Notes under the pieces: model-generated
What the model was told of the DNA's origin: nothing
Database searches by the model: none
Seen by the model: the letters and a program-made list of their open reading frames with translations, nothing else
Part shown: in pieces, positions 45,257-56,839 of the stretch
Layout of the letters: each line of letters begins with the position of its first letter
Numbering within the stretch: position 1 is the stretch's first letter
Source of the DNA: Hansfordia pulvinata
Lineage: Eukaryota > Ascomycota > Sordariomycetes > Xylariales
Reading direction: 5' to 3'
Length of the DNA: 64,000 bases
NCBI GenBank assembly: GCA_006538405.1
Contig: BJKQ01000002.1
Location: forward strand, 1,302,001-1,366,000
Translations under genes and position numbers: made by a program

Positions 45257-47788
45257 CTACATCCAACGCTTCTTCACGTTGTACATGTACTCCAGCCATT
45301 CGTTGAAGGACTGCGCCCTCTTGGGGAAACTGTCGTCCATGTGCCCTTGCAGCTTGGCCAGATACCCCACCAGCCTGTTGTCGTCGAACCATCCATGATC
45401 GAGAACCTCTTCCATGTCGATGCGCTCCCCTGGGTCCACCTTCATCATCTTGCCCATAAGGTCTCCAAACACGCGCGCTTCTGCCTCTGGCACCTGGAAC
45501 TCGAAGAGAGTTCCATCGCGGCCGCGGCGGCCGCGAACCCGACCGCTGTCCACACGCAGGGCATCTGTCCGCAGCATCATCTCGATGTCTTCCCATGCGC
45601 GGCTACTGCGCGGCTTTTCTGGGTCTGGGCGGCCGTCTTGTTCTCGATACCACACGAGGCTCCTATGCGCCCAGCCAATTCGCCTCTCCTCTGGCACTAG
45701 GCCGGACCCAAATGCTGCATCTGACCCAATCCCGGGCGACCTGCTACCCTGACAAGCTCTTCTTTTCTCTTTGATTTGCCTCCGGCGCGCCGGCGTGCCA
45801 GATGGCAGAAGAGCCTCCTTTTTCGAGTCCGATGCAGCCGGCGGGTCCTGGGAGACACCCTCAACTTTCTTGTTTCTGCCGGGCTTGGCCGACTTGGGGA
45901 TTGACATCGAGCTTGCCTTGGCTTCGTCTCGTGCCTCATTCTTTGCCCTGATGCGTTCTGACCTTCGCACAGGAGCTTCACCAGTCTTTGGTGCCACGGC
46001 GAGGGACGCCTTTTGGGCCTTTGCTGACTTGGGAAGACGCCGTGAAGAGGCACCTGCAGGAGAGCCCGGAAGCGAACTCGGCGGCGGCGACACGCGAGCA
46101 GCCTCGATTTCCACCCACATCTCGTCACCTCGGCACTCCCACTCTACGCCGTACAGCCCCCAAGCAGCCTCGCGCGTCAGCGCCGCCAATTCATACTCAC
46201 TGACGTGGCCGATGCTCCGGTGAAGCGCCGTCGGCAACCCGCTCTTCGCCGCCGCAAGGCACGCCCGCTGAATCCAGTCGTCGAGCGTCGCAAACGCATA
46301 GAGACCACTGCCGCTGCTGTCGAAGTCCTTCACATACCTGAGGGCCACGAAGTGAGGCAGGTCAGTCTTGCCTTCAACATAGTCTCTCGCGCGCTTGTGC
46401 ACCGCCTCCTGGCCCTCCTCGGCGTACAGGGGCTGGGCGAGGACGTGCAGAACCCGCTTGCGGCACATGGTCGGCAGGGGGCCGAACATGCGCTCCAGCT
46501 CGGCGACCTGCTCGACGCGGCCGGTCTCGCTCGAGAAATCAACGAAGCAAGGACGCTGGAGTCTCATCTCGTGGAACATGCAGGCTAGCGACCAGACGTC
46601 GCTGCTCATGCCGTCATGCCGGTGTTGAGCGGCCAGCCGCAGCTCCGGCGCCGCGTAGGCGACACGCCGTGCAGTGAAGATGGCCTCGTCGTTCTTGGAG
46701 CCTCGGAAGCCCGCCGCGCCGAAGCTTGAGATAACGACGTCGAGTAGCCGCGACCCTTGCATGATGTACGAGTCCAGGGGGAGGACCAGATACGGCGGGC
46801 GGTGGGCATCGGCGGCGTGCTGCTCATCCACGTGCTGCGTCCTTGGGTCTCCTGAGAACCTAACCCTCAGGCCAGAGCACCATTCCATGATGGCCGCAGC
46901 GGTGCGGAATCGCCGCGTGAACTCGACGCCGTCCACCTGGAAGCGGACGTTTTCTGGGTTGAGATCTTGTGTTTTGGGTTAGCTGTTGAGTCACTGAACG
47001 CCCCAATGGGTGAGCTTATATGGTGCAAACGACTTACTTCCGTGGTAGATCTGGCGCGCGTGCAACGCCTCGACGCCCAGCGCGACCTGTCTGCATACAG
47101 AAACGAGCAGATCGGGCTCGCGGCGGTCCAGGATGAATGGCAGGTCTCTGATAGACCCGGCTGTGAGCGGCAACACCAGACAGAAGTGGCTGCCGTTGGG
47201 CCCGTCGTATATCGTGAAGGACGTCAAGCCGGCGTTGACGTGACGCAGCGCACCCCTGGGTCGGCCGTGCTCCTGTCGGAGATTGTGGCAGTAGTTGAGG
47301 TGTGTCAGGACGCTTTCATCGCGACTGTGGTCGCAGCACGCCTTGAAGATCTTGAGCGCCACCCACTGCTCGCGGATGACGGGGGCGGCGTCATGAGATC
47401 CTCCCGCCCCCGACGAGACCGGAGCCCACGCGCGGGCTACATTTTCCAACCGTGCCTCGTGGTCCAGGCACAACCAGACGGTGGACCGTTCGCCGTGGCC
47501 CAGCTTGTGCACCACTTCGTACCGACTGTCGCAGTACCGGTCGCCCAGGCGGACGGGGTGATAGCCACCGGGGCGGTACTCGTTCGAATCCTCGAGGAAG
47601 GCAGCCTTGTCGGGCATCAGGGTTTCTACGAGCAAGGAGTCGGAGTCGGAGTCTGAGTCGGAGACGCTGAGGTCGCCTCTGCCGACCCAATCGGAGAAAC
47701 TTGGGGAGACTTCCACCTCGCCGGCGCTTCCGTGCATGGGCCCGTCATCGTCTCCCCACACGGGGGAAACGTCTCCTTCGCTGCTCAT
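45257..47788 (-). CDS. Degenerate SRPK-like protein kinase (probable pseudokinase)
   Basis: Exon 1 is 47038-47788, the intron 46966-47037 (GTAAGT...ACAAG, GCTAAC branch) and exon 2 45257-46965, giving 819 residues. The kinase fold begins about residue 88: glycine loop KLGHGERSTVWLCLD, the VAIK lysine at Lys146 (WVALKIFKA), an SRPK-like layout with a long insert, and YAAPELRL / GMSSDVWSLACMFHEMRLQR in place of the APE and DxWSxG motifs. The catalytic loop reads HGNLNPENV (Asn251 where Asp is expected, encoded across the splice junction) and the DFG motif reads SSFG (Ser331). Loss of both aspartates predicts little or no phosphotransfer. Between the lobes' end and WFDDNRLVGYL lies a basic Ser/Pro-rich insert. 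The role is unknown. It is divergent from the hypothetical gene at 48411. Confidence 0.8.
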
Positions 47789-48410
47789 CGTGTCCGTGGA
47801 TGGTGATTCAAGGCGCGGAGGGCGTGTTGGCGCTCGGGTTCATCGAGAAGAACTGGAAAAGTGTGAGATTCAACGGCGCTGAAGAGAAGCATAGCTGTGG
47901 ACTTTTTTCACTGGCGAAGAAGGGGGAATTTAAGCAAGCTGCCTTTGTTCACGTTCGTTTGTTTCCGTGTCGGTCGAATGGGTTGAGGAGGCTCTTTGTG
48001 AGAACGGACAAAGAGACCCCCTTACACTTTGTCGCAAGCCACACTAAGCGGATGTGTGGCAACGCAAGGGTACTGAGGCAAGTGTTCAAAGCCATGCCGA
48101 ACACAAGCGACCGAGAGAGACGATCAATGGTGACGATCAAAGGTACGTGGAAATCCGTTCGAGTCTCGATTCCTAATTGACTCTTTGTACGCATGTAGCC
48201 TTCTTTCTCTTTGCTGTGCTGTGCGGCGCGGTGCGGTCCGAGGGCAGGTTGTTGAGTCTATTTAAATCGAAAGGGTGAGAGATTCCCCCCTCCCTATCCG
48301 AATGCGTATTGCAAAGCATTGAATGACAATAACCCAAGATCGGAACGAGACAAAATACGACACCACACTATACAGTTTCCTCACTTACTATCGCAAAACC
48401 ACGCCAAGCC
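47789..48410. other. Divergent promoter between kinase and hypothetical gene
   Basis: About 0.6 kb including a TATTTAAAT site near 48258. Nothing else is supported. Confidence 0.45.
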
Positions 48411-49448
48411 ATGTCGGTAACGAAGGAGCTGCCAGTCAGCCAAACCTGGAACCCGGGCGACGGGTTTCCCGTCGGCGATCACGGCGGCGGCAAGATACGG
48501 AGAGAATGCCTGATGCACAACTTCGGCAAGGGGACCCCGCACAAGCCGCGGGTCGAGTGGCGATGCGACCGGCCCAAGTTCCCGCTCCTGGACCTACCGG
48601 CGGCAGAGGAGAGGCGGCTGGCCTGGCTGACGATGAACAGGTCGATCCGGCGGGCGGAGACGTGGGCGCGGGCCGTCGGCATCCCTCAGGTGTGGATCGT
48701 CGCGGGCCCGCACGCGGAGCGCGTCGTTAGAGACGACCCGGCTCCGGCCTGGATCGTCCCCGGCGACCCGCACATCACGATCCGGGCGGGGCTCGAGAGG
48801 GGCACGATGACGGAACGCACCGACGAGCGGCGCTGCGTCCTCCACGGCCACCTGTACCTGCCCATCAACAAGCTGACCCGAGTGCCGCTGCACAGCGGCC
48901 GCCTGTCGCCCCGCGAGATGAGGCACGTCATCTAGGACGACAACCGGCCCGACCAGATCTGGGTCTGGGGAAAGACGCCTCTGCAATGCAAGTCCGGCGG
49001 CAGAGTTCGCCGGCAGGCCGTGGCGCGCAACAGAAGGGTTGACTTTCCGCAGGGCCAGCAGAAGGGTCTCTGGGAGGATACTGCAGGGGCCGAAAACCCG
49101 GGACAAGCCGGAGTCAACAAGAGTGACGAGAATAACAAGTACGGCGATGATTATCTCAAAGAGGGCGAGATCAGAGACGACGACGACGACGACGACGACG
49201 ACTTGGAAGAGGGCGAGATTAGAGAATCCGGCCTCGGAGAGCAAGAGGCCTGGGAGGACGCGACTGCGCGAGCGATTTGCTCGCCGGAGGGCCGGCCTCA
49301 TCATGCCGCGCCTCTGGAGCCTGTCGACTCGATGCAGGTGGACGAGGATCTCTGGAGGTCTTGGTTCTGGCTCTACCAGGACCCGCAAGACTGGGACGTC
49401 AATGGCCCACCGGCGCTGAGCGACGGGCTCGACTGGCCGTTTAGGTAA
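48411..49448 (+). pseudogene. Hypothetical protein interrupted by one in-frame TAG
   Basis: One continuous reading frame of 346 codons, broken only by TAG at 48933-48935. The first part (174 residues) starts MSVTKELPVSQTWNPGDGFP and holds GDPHITIRAG and HLYLPINKLTRVPLHSGRL. After the stop the frame goes on with DDNRPDQIWVWGKTPLQCKS, then a repeat of EGEIR separated by nine Asp, and ends DWDVNGPPALSDGLDWPF. I do not recognise the family. The composition after the stop looks coding, so a single CAG-to-TAG change, a sequencing error or readthrough are the options. No intron that removes the TAG is evident. If the stop is real, the gene encodes a 174-residue protein or is decayed. Confidence 0.55.
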
Positions 49449-50296
49449 GCAATGGCGCTCGCTCAACTCTATGATACTTCAGCAGGCGGCCTCGGAGTCG
49501 ATAGTCTGAAGCGAGGCAAGGAAGGCTGCGACAGCCAGTATGGTGGCCTGAGCGAGCAGACTACGAAGAAGTAGGTAGGTCACATCATCTCTCAGACACG
49601 GGAGTCGAGAAGAAGACGAAGGCGAGAGGAAGACAGGTAGGTAAGAAGGTAAGTAGGTACGGTCGACTTGGTGTCGAGCGGGCCTGGTGGCTGTTCAGCT
49701 GGTCGCTGGTCAATGCCTCGATCTCCATGGTTTCCGTCCGGCTTCCACTTTACAGCCCTGACATTAGGGTAAGTTAGCGACATGTAGAAGTTCATGGAGG
49801 AAGACAACCAGAGGATTTTTTTGCAAGCAAAAGAATATAAGACAAGAAAACACAGTCTGTTCACCTGTGCCGTGAAGAGAGGTTGTTGATGCATGTCATG
49901 TGATGCTGGTCAGGGAAGCCGAAACCACGCATCCCCGCATGCACTGTATTGATCTGGAACGTGTATACCACACATAATATATGACAAAATGGGACCAAAC
50001 CATCTCGCGAAGCTGGTATGCAGCCCTTGATCTTGATTTCCCGAACCACTGGCGCGCCGGAGGGGACCCCGGTGGGTTTTCCTTGCCCGCAACTACCGAG
50101 GCAAAGCCTTTCCTCCCCGCTCCCCGCACCGGGCGCGCCCTCTCTCCACCTTTGGGCGCGATCCGGTCCGTCCGGCTTTCGGCCGCGAAGATTCACGAGC
50201 GTGGAGGGAGACGGATGACCTCGAGCGCGTTTTATAATCAAAGCAAAATCGCACAGCGCGTCAACAAAGCCTCACTGTTCTCATCACTCGCCTGCA
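49449..50296. other. Intergenic: upstream of acyl-CoA ligase
   Basis: About 0.85 kb. It has short GTAGGTA repeats near 49573-49660. No gene is supported. Confidence 0.5.
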
Positions 50297-52621
50297 ATGA
50301 CCCTCTTCAAGTCGCCCCACCCGAAGCTCGAGAGTAAGCCACCCACCGCGCCCCCCGCCCCGCCCCTTTTTTTCTTCCTCGCGTCGTGCACCGCCAACAA
50401 CGCAAGGGAGGGAACAAGGAAAGAAAGAAAGAAAGAAAGAAAAAAACAAGCTGACAGCCAGCACCGGCCCAGTCCCCACGGACCTGACGACATGGGAGTG
50501 GGCGTTTGAGCACCCGGACTGGTCCCCCGTGGCCTCCTCCTACCCCTCCTCTGCTTCTCCCTTCCCCCCTCCCCCCTACTCTTTCTCCTCCAGCCCTTCC
50601 CCTCGCCGCCATCCCCAGACTCGCCGGGAGCTTATATCGACGCCTCCTCCTCTTCCCCCTCCTCGGCGGCCGGAGAGCACCGTCTGGACTTCGCGGCCGT
50701 CAAGCGGCTGTCCGCCCTCCTGCACACCGCCCTGGCCGCCGCCCCGTACTCCCTGCGGCCCGGCGACGCCCTGACCCTGCTCGCGGGCAACTCGGTCTGG
50801 TACCCCGTGGTCGTCTGGGCCTGCGCCCGGGGCGGCTTCCGCGTCAGCGGCGCCAGTCCCGCGTACGGCCCCGCCGAGGCCGCGCACGCCCTGCGCAAGG
50901 CGCGATCGCGCGTCGTCGTCGCTGCTGCCGCCGCCGCCGGAGGAGGAGGAGGAGAAGGAGGAGGAGTGAGAGAAGGGGCGGCCCCTTCTTCCTCGCTCGA
51001 GGTAGCGCGCACTGCCGCGCGCGAAGTCGGGCTGCCCGAGAACCGGGTGCTCGTGCTCGAGAGGGGCAGTAGTGGCGGGGGAGACGGGGCCGTCGGCGTG
51101 CAGGACCTGATTGCGGGGATCGAGGAGCGTCTTGCTGCTGCTGCCGCCGCCGCGGCCGGGGCCGGAGACGGGAGCGGAGAAGCCGAGAGCCTCCAGCTGG
51201 AGCCGACCTGGCGCCTGCCGCCCGGCACCAGCAACCGGGACGTGTGCGGGTACCTCAACTTCAGCTCGGGGACGACGGGCCTGCCCAAGGCCGTCATGCT
51301 GTCGCACCACAACGTGATTGCACAGTGTCTGCAGCTGCGGCAAATGCAGATCCTGCCGGGCGAGGACGCGGGCGGCAGCGGCGGTGCTGTCCGGCAGGAA
51401 GAGGAGAGAGGGGGTGAGGAGGGGGGCCGCCACGGGGCGAGGAGGGGACGAAAAAGATACCGGGTGGTGGCCGCCATGCCCCTGTTCCACATCACGGGCC
51501 TGGTCCGCTTCGTCACGTACCCCGTCCTGCTCAACGGCGACTGCGTCATGCTGCCGCGCTACTCGCTGCGCGCCCTCATCGACGCCGTCCGCCGCTGGGA
51601 GGTCGAGGAGCTGATCCTCGTGCCGCCCATCATCCGGCAGCTGGCGCACGATGACTTGCGGGGGGGAAGCCATGGTGACAGCGACAGAACCGTCACTACT
51701 ACCACCGCCACCAACAAGGGAGAGACAGAAGTACAAGTACTGGCAGACCTCCGCCGCATAGTCCGCCGCTTCAGCTCCGGGTCCGCCCCCATGTCGCCCG
51801 ACGTCCTGCGCCGCCTGGAGCGCCGCTTCCCGGCCGCCGGCTTCCGCCAGGGCTACGGCGCCACCGAGTCCACCGCCTGCATCTCCCAGCACCCCCCTTC
51901 GCACTACGATTTTCGCTACGCCCATACCGGCGGCAAGCTGGTTGCCAACACCGAGGCTAAGATCATCTCGCTCAACGACGACGACGACGACGACGCCCAC
52001 AGAAGCAGTAGCAGTACTACCGCCACCCAGGGAAGAAAGGAGCGCCTCCTCGGCCCCGGCGAGACGGGCGAGATCTGCGCCCGCGGGCCCCAGATCGCCA
52101 TGGGCTACCTGGGCGACCCGCGCGCCACCTCCGAGGCCTTTGACGCCGACGGCTTCCTGCACACCGGCGACGTCGGCCACATCGACCGCGACGGCCTGCT
52201 GCACATCGAGGACCGCATCAAGGAGATGATCAAGGTCAAGGGCCAGCAGGTCGCCCCCGCCGAGCTGGAGGCCGCCCTGCTGGGACACGAGGCCGTCGAG
52301 GACTGCGCCGTCGTCGGCATCCCCGACCGGCGCGCCGGCGAGCGCCCCAAGGCTTATGTCGTCTCTCGTGAGGGTCCGCCGTCGGAGATGTCGTCGTCTT
52401 CAGTGGATCGTCGCCGGCAGCTCGGTCGCGCCCTGCTCCGGCTGGTCCAGGACCGATTCATACGGTACAAGTGGCTCGTCGAGATCGAGTTCACCGACGC
52501 TTTGCCCCGAAACCCGACGGGCAAGTTGCTGCGGAGGAAGCTGAAAGAGCGGGAGCGCATGCCAGATGCGAGCAGGGGCTTACGTGTCAGCAACCCCGCG
52601 ATAGAACGATCCAGACTATAA
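50297..52621 (+). CDS. Acyl-CoA ligase of the ANL superfamily (4-coumarate:CoA ligase-like), peroxisomal
   Basis: An adenylate-forming enzyme that makes acyl-CoA from a carboxylic acid, CoA and ATP. Proposed exons are 50297-50333, 50458-50528 and 50594-52621, 711 residues. The core motifs are YLNFSSGTTGLPKAVMLSHH (P-loop, A3), GYGATEST (A5), FLHTGDVGHIDRDGLLHIED (A7/A8), DRIKEMIKVKGQQVAPAELE and the catalytic Lys in PRNPTGKLLRRK. The C-terminus SRL is a PTS1 peroxisomal signal. It is longer than the usual 540-560 residues because of low-complexity inserts: Gly/Ala/Glu-rich after residue 110, Arg/Glu-rich before VVAAMPLFHITG, Thr-rich, and an Asp/Ser-rich one before the hinge. Intron 2 (50529-50593) is pyrimidine-rich with a weak GTGGCC donor, so the junction around EHPDWSP is less certain. 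The substrate is unknown. Confidence 0.85.
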
Positions 52622-53102
52622 AGTGCACATCCACACATACCTTGATCAGCCACATCTCCACGACAGAAGCATGGTTGTATTACCAAATGTATTGCTCTAG
52701 TCTATGTATGTGCAAAAGAGCAGGCAGCTGTTCCATGCAATCGCCAGTGCTGACACTGGCAAATCAGAGACCGCACTGCAAGGACGTCGTTGCATACCTG
52801 CTATTGATGACTAGTTGCTTCAACCCCCCGCCGGGCCATGGGACCTGCCGAGCAGAAAGTGGCACTCGGGACTTGCAAAACTTTTGTTGGAAGAGAGAAG
52901 AAACAAAAACGAATTCAACGCCGCGCTAATGCTAGAAATGGGTATTGCCGAATTGTGGGAAACGCTTTGGGAATGTAGGAATGTTGATGAGTTTCGATGA
53001 TTGCCGAGGGCTGGATAAACGGAGGGAGGCGGATTCATGTGACAATGCGGCTGTGTGGCTGAAGGGCGTTGATCTCAGAATCCGAATCGCAGTTCGACAG
53101 CA
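52622..53102. other. Intergenic: convergent 3' ends of ligase and EDC3
   Basis: About 0.5 kb. No gene is supported. Confidence 0.5.
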
Positions 53103-55431
53103 CTATTCCTCGCCTGCCGGGTGGTAACGGAGCTCCATCGTCCACGAGCCATGGTCAAACTCGATCCCCCGTCGAACTTTGGCTGTCTTACGCCAGATAG
53201 CTGGGCCAAGCCCCACGTCGCCGAGAAAGATCGTCCACTCGTCAGTGTTCAGACCGTCTCCATAGGTATCGCCCGTATCAAGAGCCTTCAGGAGGCCCAG
53301 CTTCGGAGCTCCCAGGGCGACAATGTAACGTGGCCGGACGCAGAGCTTGACGCCGTCAATCACGTTCACCTTGCCACTGGAAGGTTCCATCCCACTGGGA
53401 ATATCGATAGCAAGCACAAAGGCTTCGTTGCGGTTGGCCCACTCCATCAACTCGTACGTGCTTGCTTGGTCCGACTTGCGAAGTTCCTCAAACGAAATAG
53501 TCAGACCGAGCAGGGCGTCGATGATGAGGGTTATGGAGACTTGAGACGAAGAGCTGAATGTAGCGGTGTTCTTGCTCAACTGGTCGAAGAGGCCAGCCTT
53601 GGTGCAGACACTTCCACCGAAATGGCGGAACAAACGTAGCTGCTTCCTCAGCTCATCGAGCAGCTCTGACTCCCTGTCTAGACCGACAACGCAAACAAGG
53701 ACGGAAATACCTCGGTTCCGGAGGTGACGAGCCGCTGCCACAGCCCTGACACCCGACTTATGGTTGCCCACCAGTACGGCTATGCTGGCAGTAAATGGTG
53801 GGGATGCCGCCGCGGCCTGGAGCCTGATGGCAGGGTCATCCAAGGCTTTCATGGCCACTTCGGCAATGCTGCGGCCGGCATTTTCTGCCATCAAATCCTC
53901 GGTCAGACCAAAGTCGTTCTGGGCGACGTTCTCCACAACGAGCATCTGTAGATGAGTGAAGGTGTCGATCCGACGCTTGGAGTGCGCAGTGTGGAGACCC
54001 GATGGCGCGCCTTTGAGCTGGAGAACTGTTAGCAAGGTGGTGCTGAGCTGATCACCAGCCGAAACTGGATAACAGAATGGAAAACTTACACCGGAGTTGA
54101 CTCTGATGGGACCCGCTGCGTTACCAGCGCCGCTTGCCTTGCGCGACTGGGATCTCCTGCTGGCAGAAGTGCGCGATTCGGCTCTCAAGTGGGCATTCCT
54201 GCCGCTATCCTCACGACCACTGGTGCGATCAGGTTCGTGCGGGTACACAAAGGTCGTGTCCTCGTCGGCCTCGCTCTTCCAAAAGTCGTCAGGTGTCTCT
54301 TTAATCCGTGCCGATGCGTTGCTAGCAGAGGGTAGGTCCAGCACATTCTCAGAATAATGCAGGTTTTTGCCCCCTGCGGTCCCGGGCTTGGGCTTAGGGA
54401 GCCGGTTATGAGAGACCAGCCGGTCGCTTTCGTCAACCTCGTCCATCTTCTGCATCTCATTGAAGACTGTCTTTTTGTCAAACTTGGCAAGAGCTTCGGC
54501 AAAGTCAAAATCGCCAGCTTCTTGCACATCCGTCACATCTTCCGATGCCCAGCCATTCTGCCCGTCTCCGTTTTGCTGGGTGCGCATCGACTTTTTGGCG
54601 TACTTGAAAGGCTGGAACGACTGGGTCGCCTGGCCTTGCAGCATCGGGGTCTGGCGCCACCCTTTTCCTTGACTCGTTCCCGTGGGGGTCGCCGTCCCAG
54701 AAGCGACGCCATCATTGTGCTTGCCATTGCGCCCCTTTTTGTTTCCCCGTCTACGACTCTTGGTCTTGGCGGCGGGCACTGAAGAGGACGCAATGTCTCC
54801 CTGTATGTCGTCCTCGGTGGTGTCGAGAGCGGTAGGGTCTTTGCTAGACTGCAAGGAAAGACCAGACATGCGCTCGTGAGGAGGCACGACAGTGGTGGTG
54901 TCGGTCTCGTCTGGAGACGAGTAGGTCAAGCGGTCGGCAGGGTTGGTGATGATCGGGGGGTCCTTCTTCTCGCGTTGGCTGCTCTTAGGAGTGTCGGAGG
55001 AGGGGCCGCTGCCACTAGCACGACCGAGACTCAGGATGGCGGGGTCCTGGAAAGTCATGCGCTGAGGCGTCGGAGTCGAGACGGGAAGCGCAGTGATGGG
55101 AGTTTCGAGGACTGGGGAAGTGATGGCAGACGGCAGCATCTCGTTGGGCGCGGAGATGATTTCGAGGTCCTTGATGTTGGCTGGGTGGATCTCGAGGCGC
55201 GGGAAATGCGCCTGGGTTCCCCATACGTAGGCTATCAAGATGTCTGTTAGGTCTGGAGGAAGACGGAAGTGGCAAGAAGGGCGAAGGTAGAGGTTGAGAC
55301 GTACCGTGATCAACAATGAGATGCTTCTGGGGCACAACACCAGTAATGATGCCCTGGACTTGCTCATCCGGAGGATCTTTCAAGGTCAGCCGAACTCGGT
55401 TGCCCAGCCATGTCTGGGACGAGTCTGCCAT
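53103..55431 (-). CDS. EDC3: Enhancer of mRNA decapping 3 (Edc3)
   Basis: A P-body scaffold that activates the Dcp1/Dcp2 decapping enzyme. Exons 55305-55431, 54090-55231 and 53103-54017 give 727 residues. The introns (55232-55304 and 54018-54089) keep frame. Domain order is complete: an N-terminal divergent LSm domain (TWLGNRVRLTLKDPPDEQVQ, GIITGVVPQKHLIVDHAYVW), a long disordered Ser/Thr-rich linker, the FDF motif (GDFDFAEALAKFDKKTVFNE) that binds the Dhh1 helicase, and a C-terminal YjeF_N Rossmann-like domain (VLVGNHKSGVRAVAAARHLR, LIIDALLGL, LAIDIPSGMEPSSGKVNVID). The start MADSSQTW precedes the LSm strand directly, as in orthologues. No anomaly is seen. Confidence 0.95.
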
Positions 55432-56839
55432 GTTTCCAGGAGATTGAGGTATGTTGGGCTCCTTCGGAGCTGAGCTTATTTTCTTGAAGTGGTGGCCTTG
55501 CGCAAGGTAGTTGTGGCAGCTAGGGTGGCAGAGCTCGTGCGTCGGGAGCAAAAGATGGAGGCTGGCAAGCTTGGCTGAGGTTGACGTCGTAGCAGCAAGG
55601 AAACGGGTGTCGGCCAATCCAGCACAGTCTCGGGGCTGTTGAACAGCGGATATCTTCGTGTTGATTTTCTTGCGGGCGGGCTGAGGCACCCGTGGAGGAT
55701 GATGCAGAAGCTCAAGTCGGGCTTGGAAGGGGTGATCACCTGGGGTGTCGTGCCGCCTGAGGCCGTACTCGTAGTCCGTTGGGCGCGGGCGTCGGCGCAG
55801 GGGGAAGTGGCGAGCCGAACAGGACGGCGACGTCGGGACTGAGAGGGCGGGATTACAGGTAGTGACAGGTGAGGTGCGAGGGACGTCGTTGGCGGGTGGT
55901 GGGTGCGAAGCGGAAGCGGAAGCGGCGGCGAGGCGATGTGATGCGAGCAATGCAATCCATGCGATGCGATGGCGGGTACACGTTACGGGCAGCTGGCTCG
56001 CTGGTGGCTGTGGAGGGGCACGACTCGCTACTCTTTTCGAGTCCAGCCCAGCCGCAGCTGCAGCTGCCTACTCCGTGCAATCCATCTGTAGCTCTTATCG
56101 ATAGCGCTCATCGTCATTCCGGCCCACAGCCCCTAACTGCAATGCTGACTGGTATTGACAGGTGTGGTCAGGTACCTCGCACCTACCTATACCTAATCTC
56201 AGTGGATGAGTGCCCATCTGGTGTATGTACCCGCTGCACCTGCAGGCACTGAGTTACCCCCCTGTCTACCGTACCACGCTGCTACGAGTCCGTCTACAGT
56301 ACTCCTCCACATTTACTGTCAGCCTCGCAACTCTGTCCGGGCATCCACAACACAGACATGTCTTCGTATGCGACCATCATAGCCGCCACGCTCCCAACAC
56401 GTCGATCAATGAGTGTATCTACAGGCATGCGGGCAGTACTGGACATTGCAGGAGGATCACGGCTGGAAAGACACAAGACGTGCTGCTTGTCTTTGATCAT
56501 TTCAACATATATAACAAATAAAGGAAAGACGTCGTGTCTGCTAGCATCATACGAGTACTTAGTAGTCTGCCTTGACTGGGACTCTCGCGCCCTGCGAGGC
56601 CGGCAATGCTCTCGCCTGTTGCGGAACGAACCGCTATCTATGTCGTCCTGAAGCTACATGTATCTCCCGGTTGCATACATGGCCTCCGCAGGCCTGGTGG
56701 GCCCATCGGTATCGACATGTCCGAAAGCGCCACTCATGCAAGCCAGAGAAACTCACCCAGCACCAGTAATGCCCCTCCCAATTCCCATAACTCCATAAAC
56801 AATGCGCGCCTGCTACTGTGTCAACATGTTTGCAAGTGC
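55432..56839. other. Intergenic: EDC3 upstream / PIF1 downstream
   Basis: About 1.4 kb. The first 400 bases are probably EDC3 leader. No gene is supported. Confidence 0.5.

Noticed and set aside
50576..52288. 570-codon open frame antisense to the acyl-CoA ligase
   Set aside because: Same GC-bias shadow; the plus strand carries all ANL motifs.
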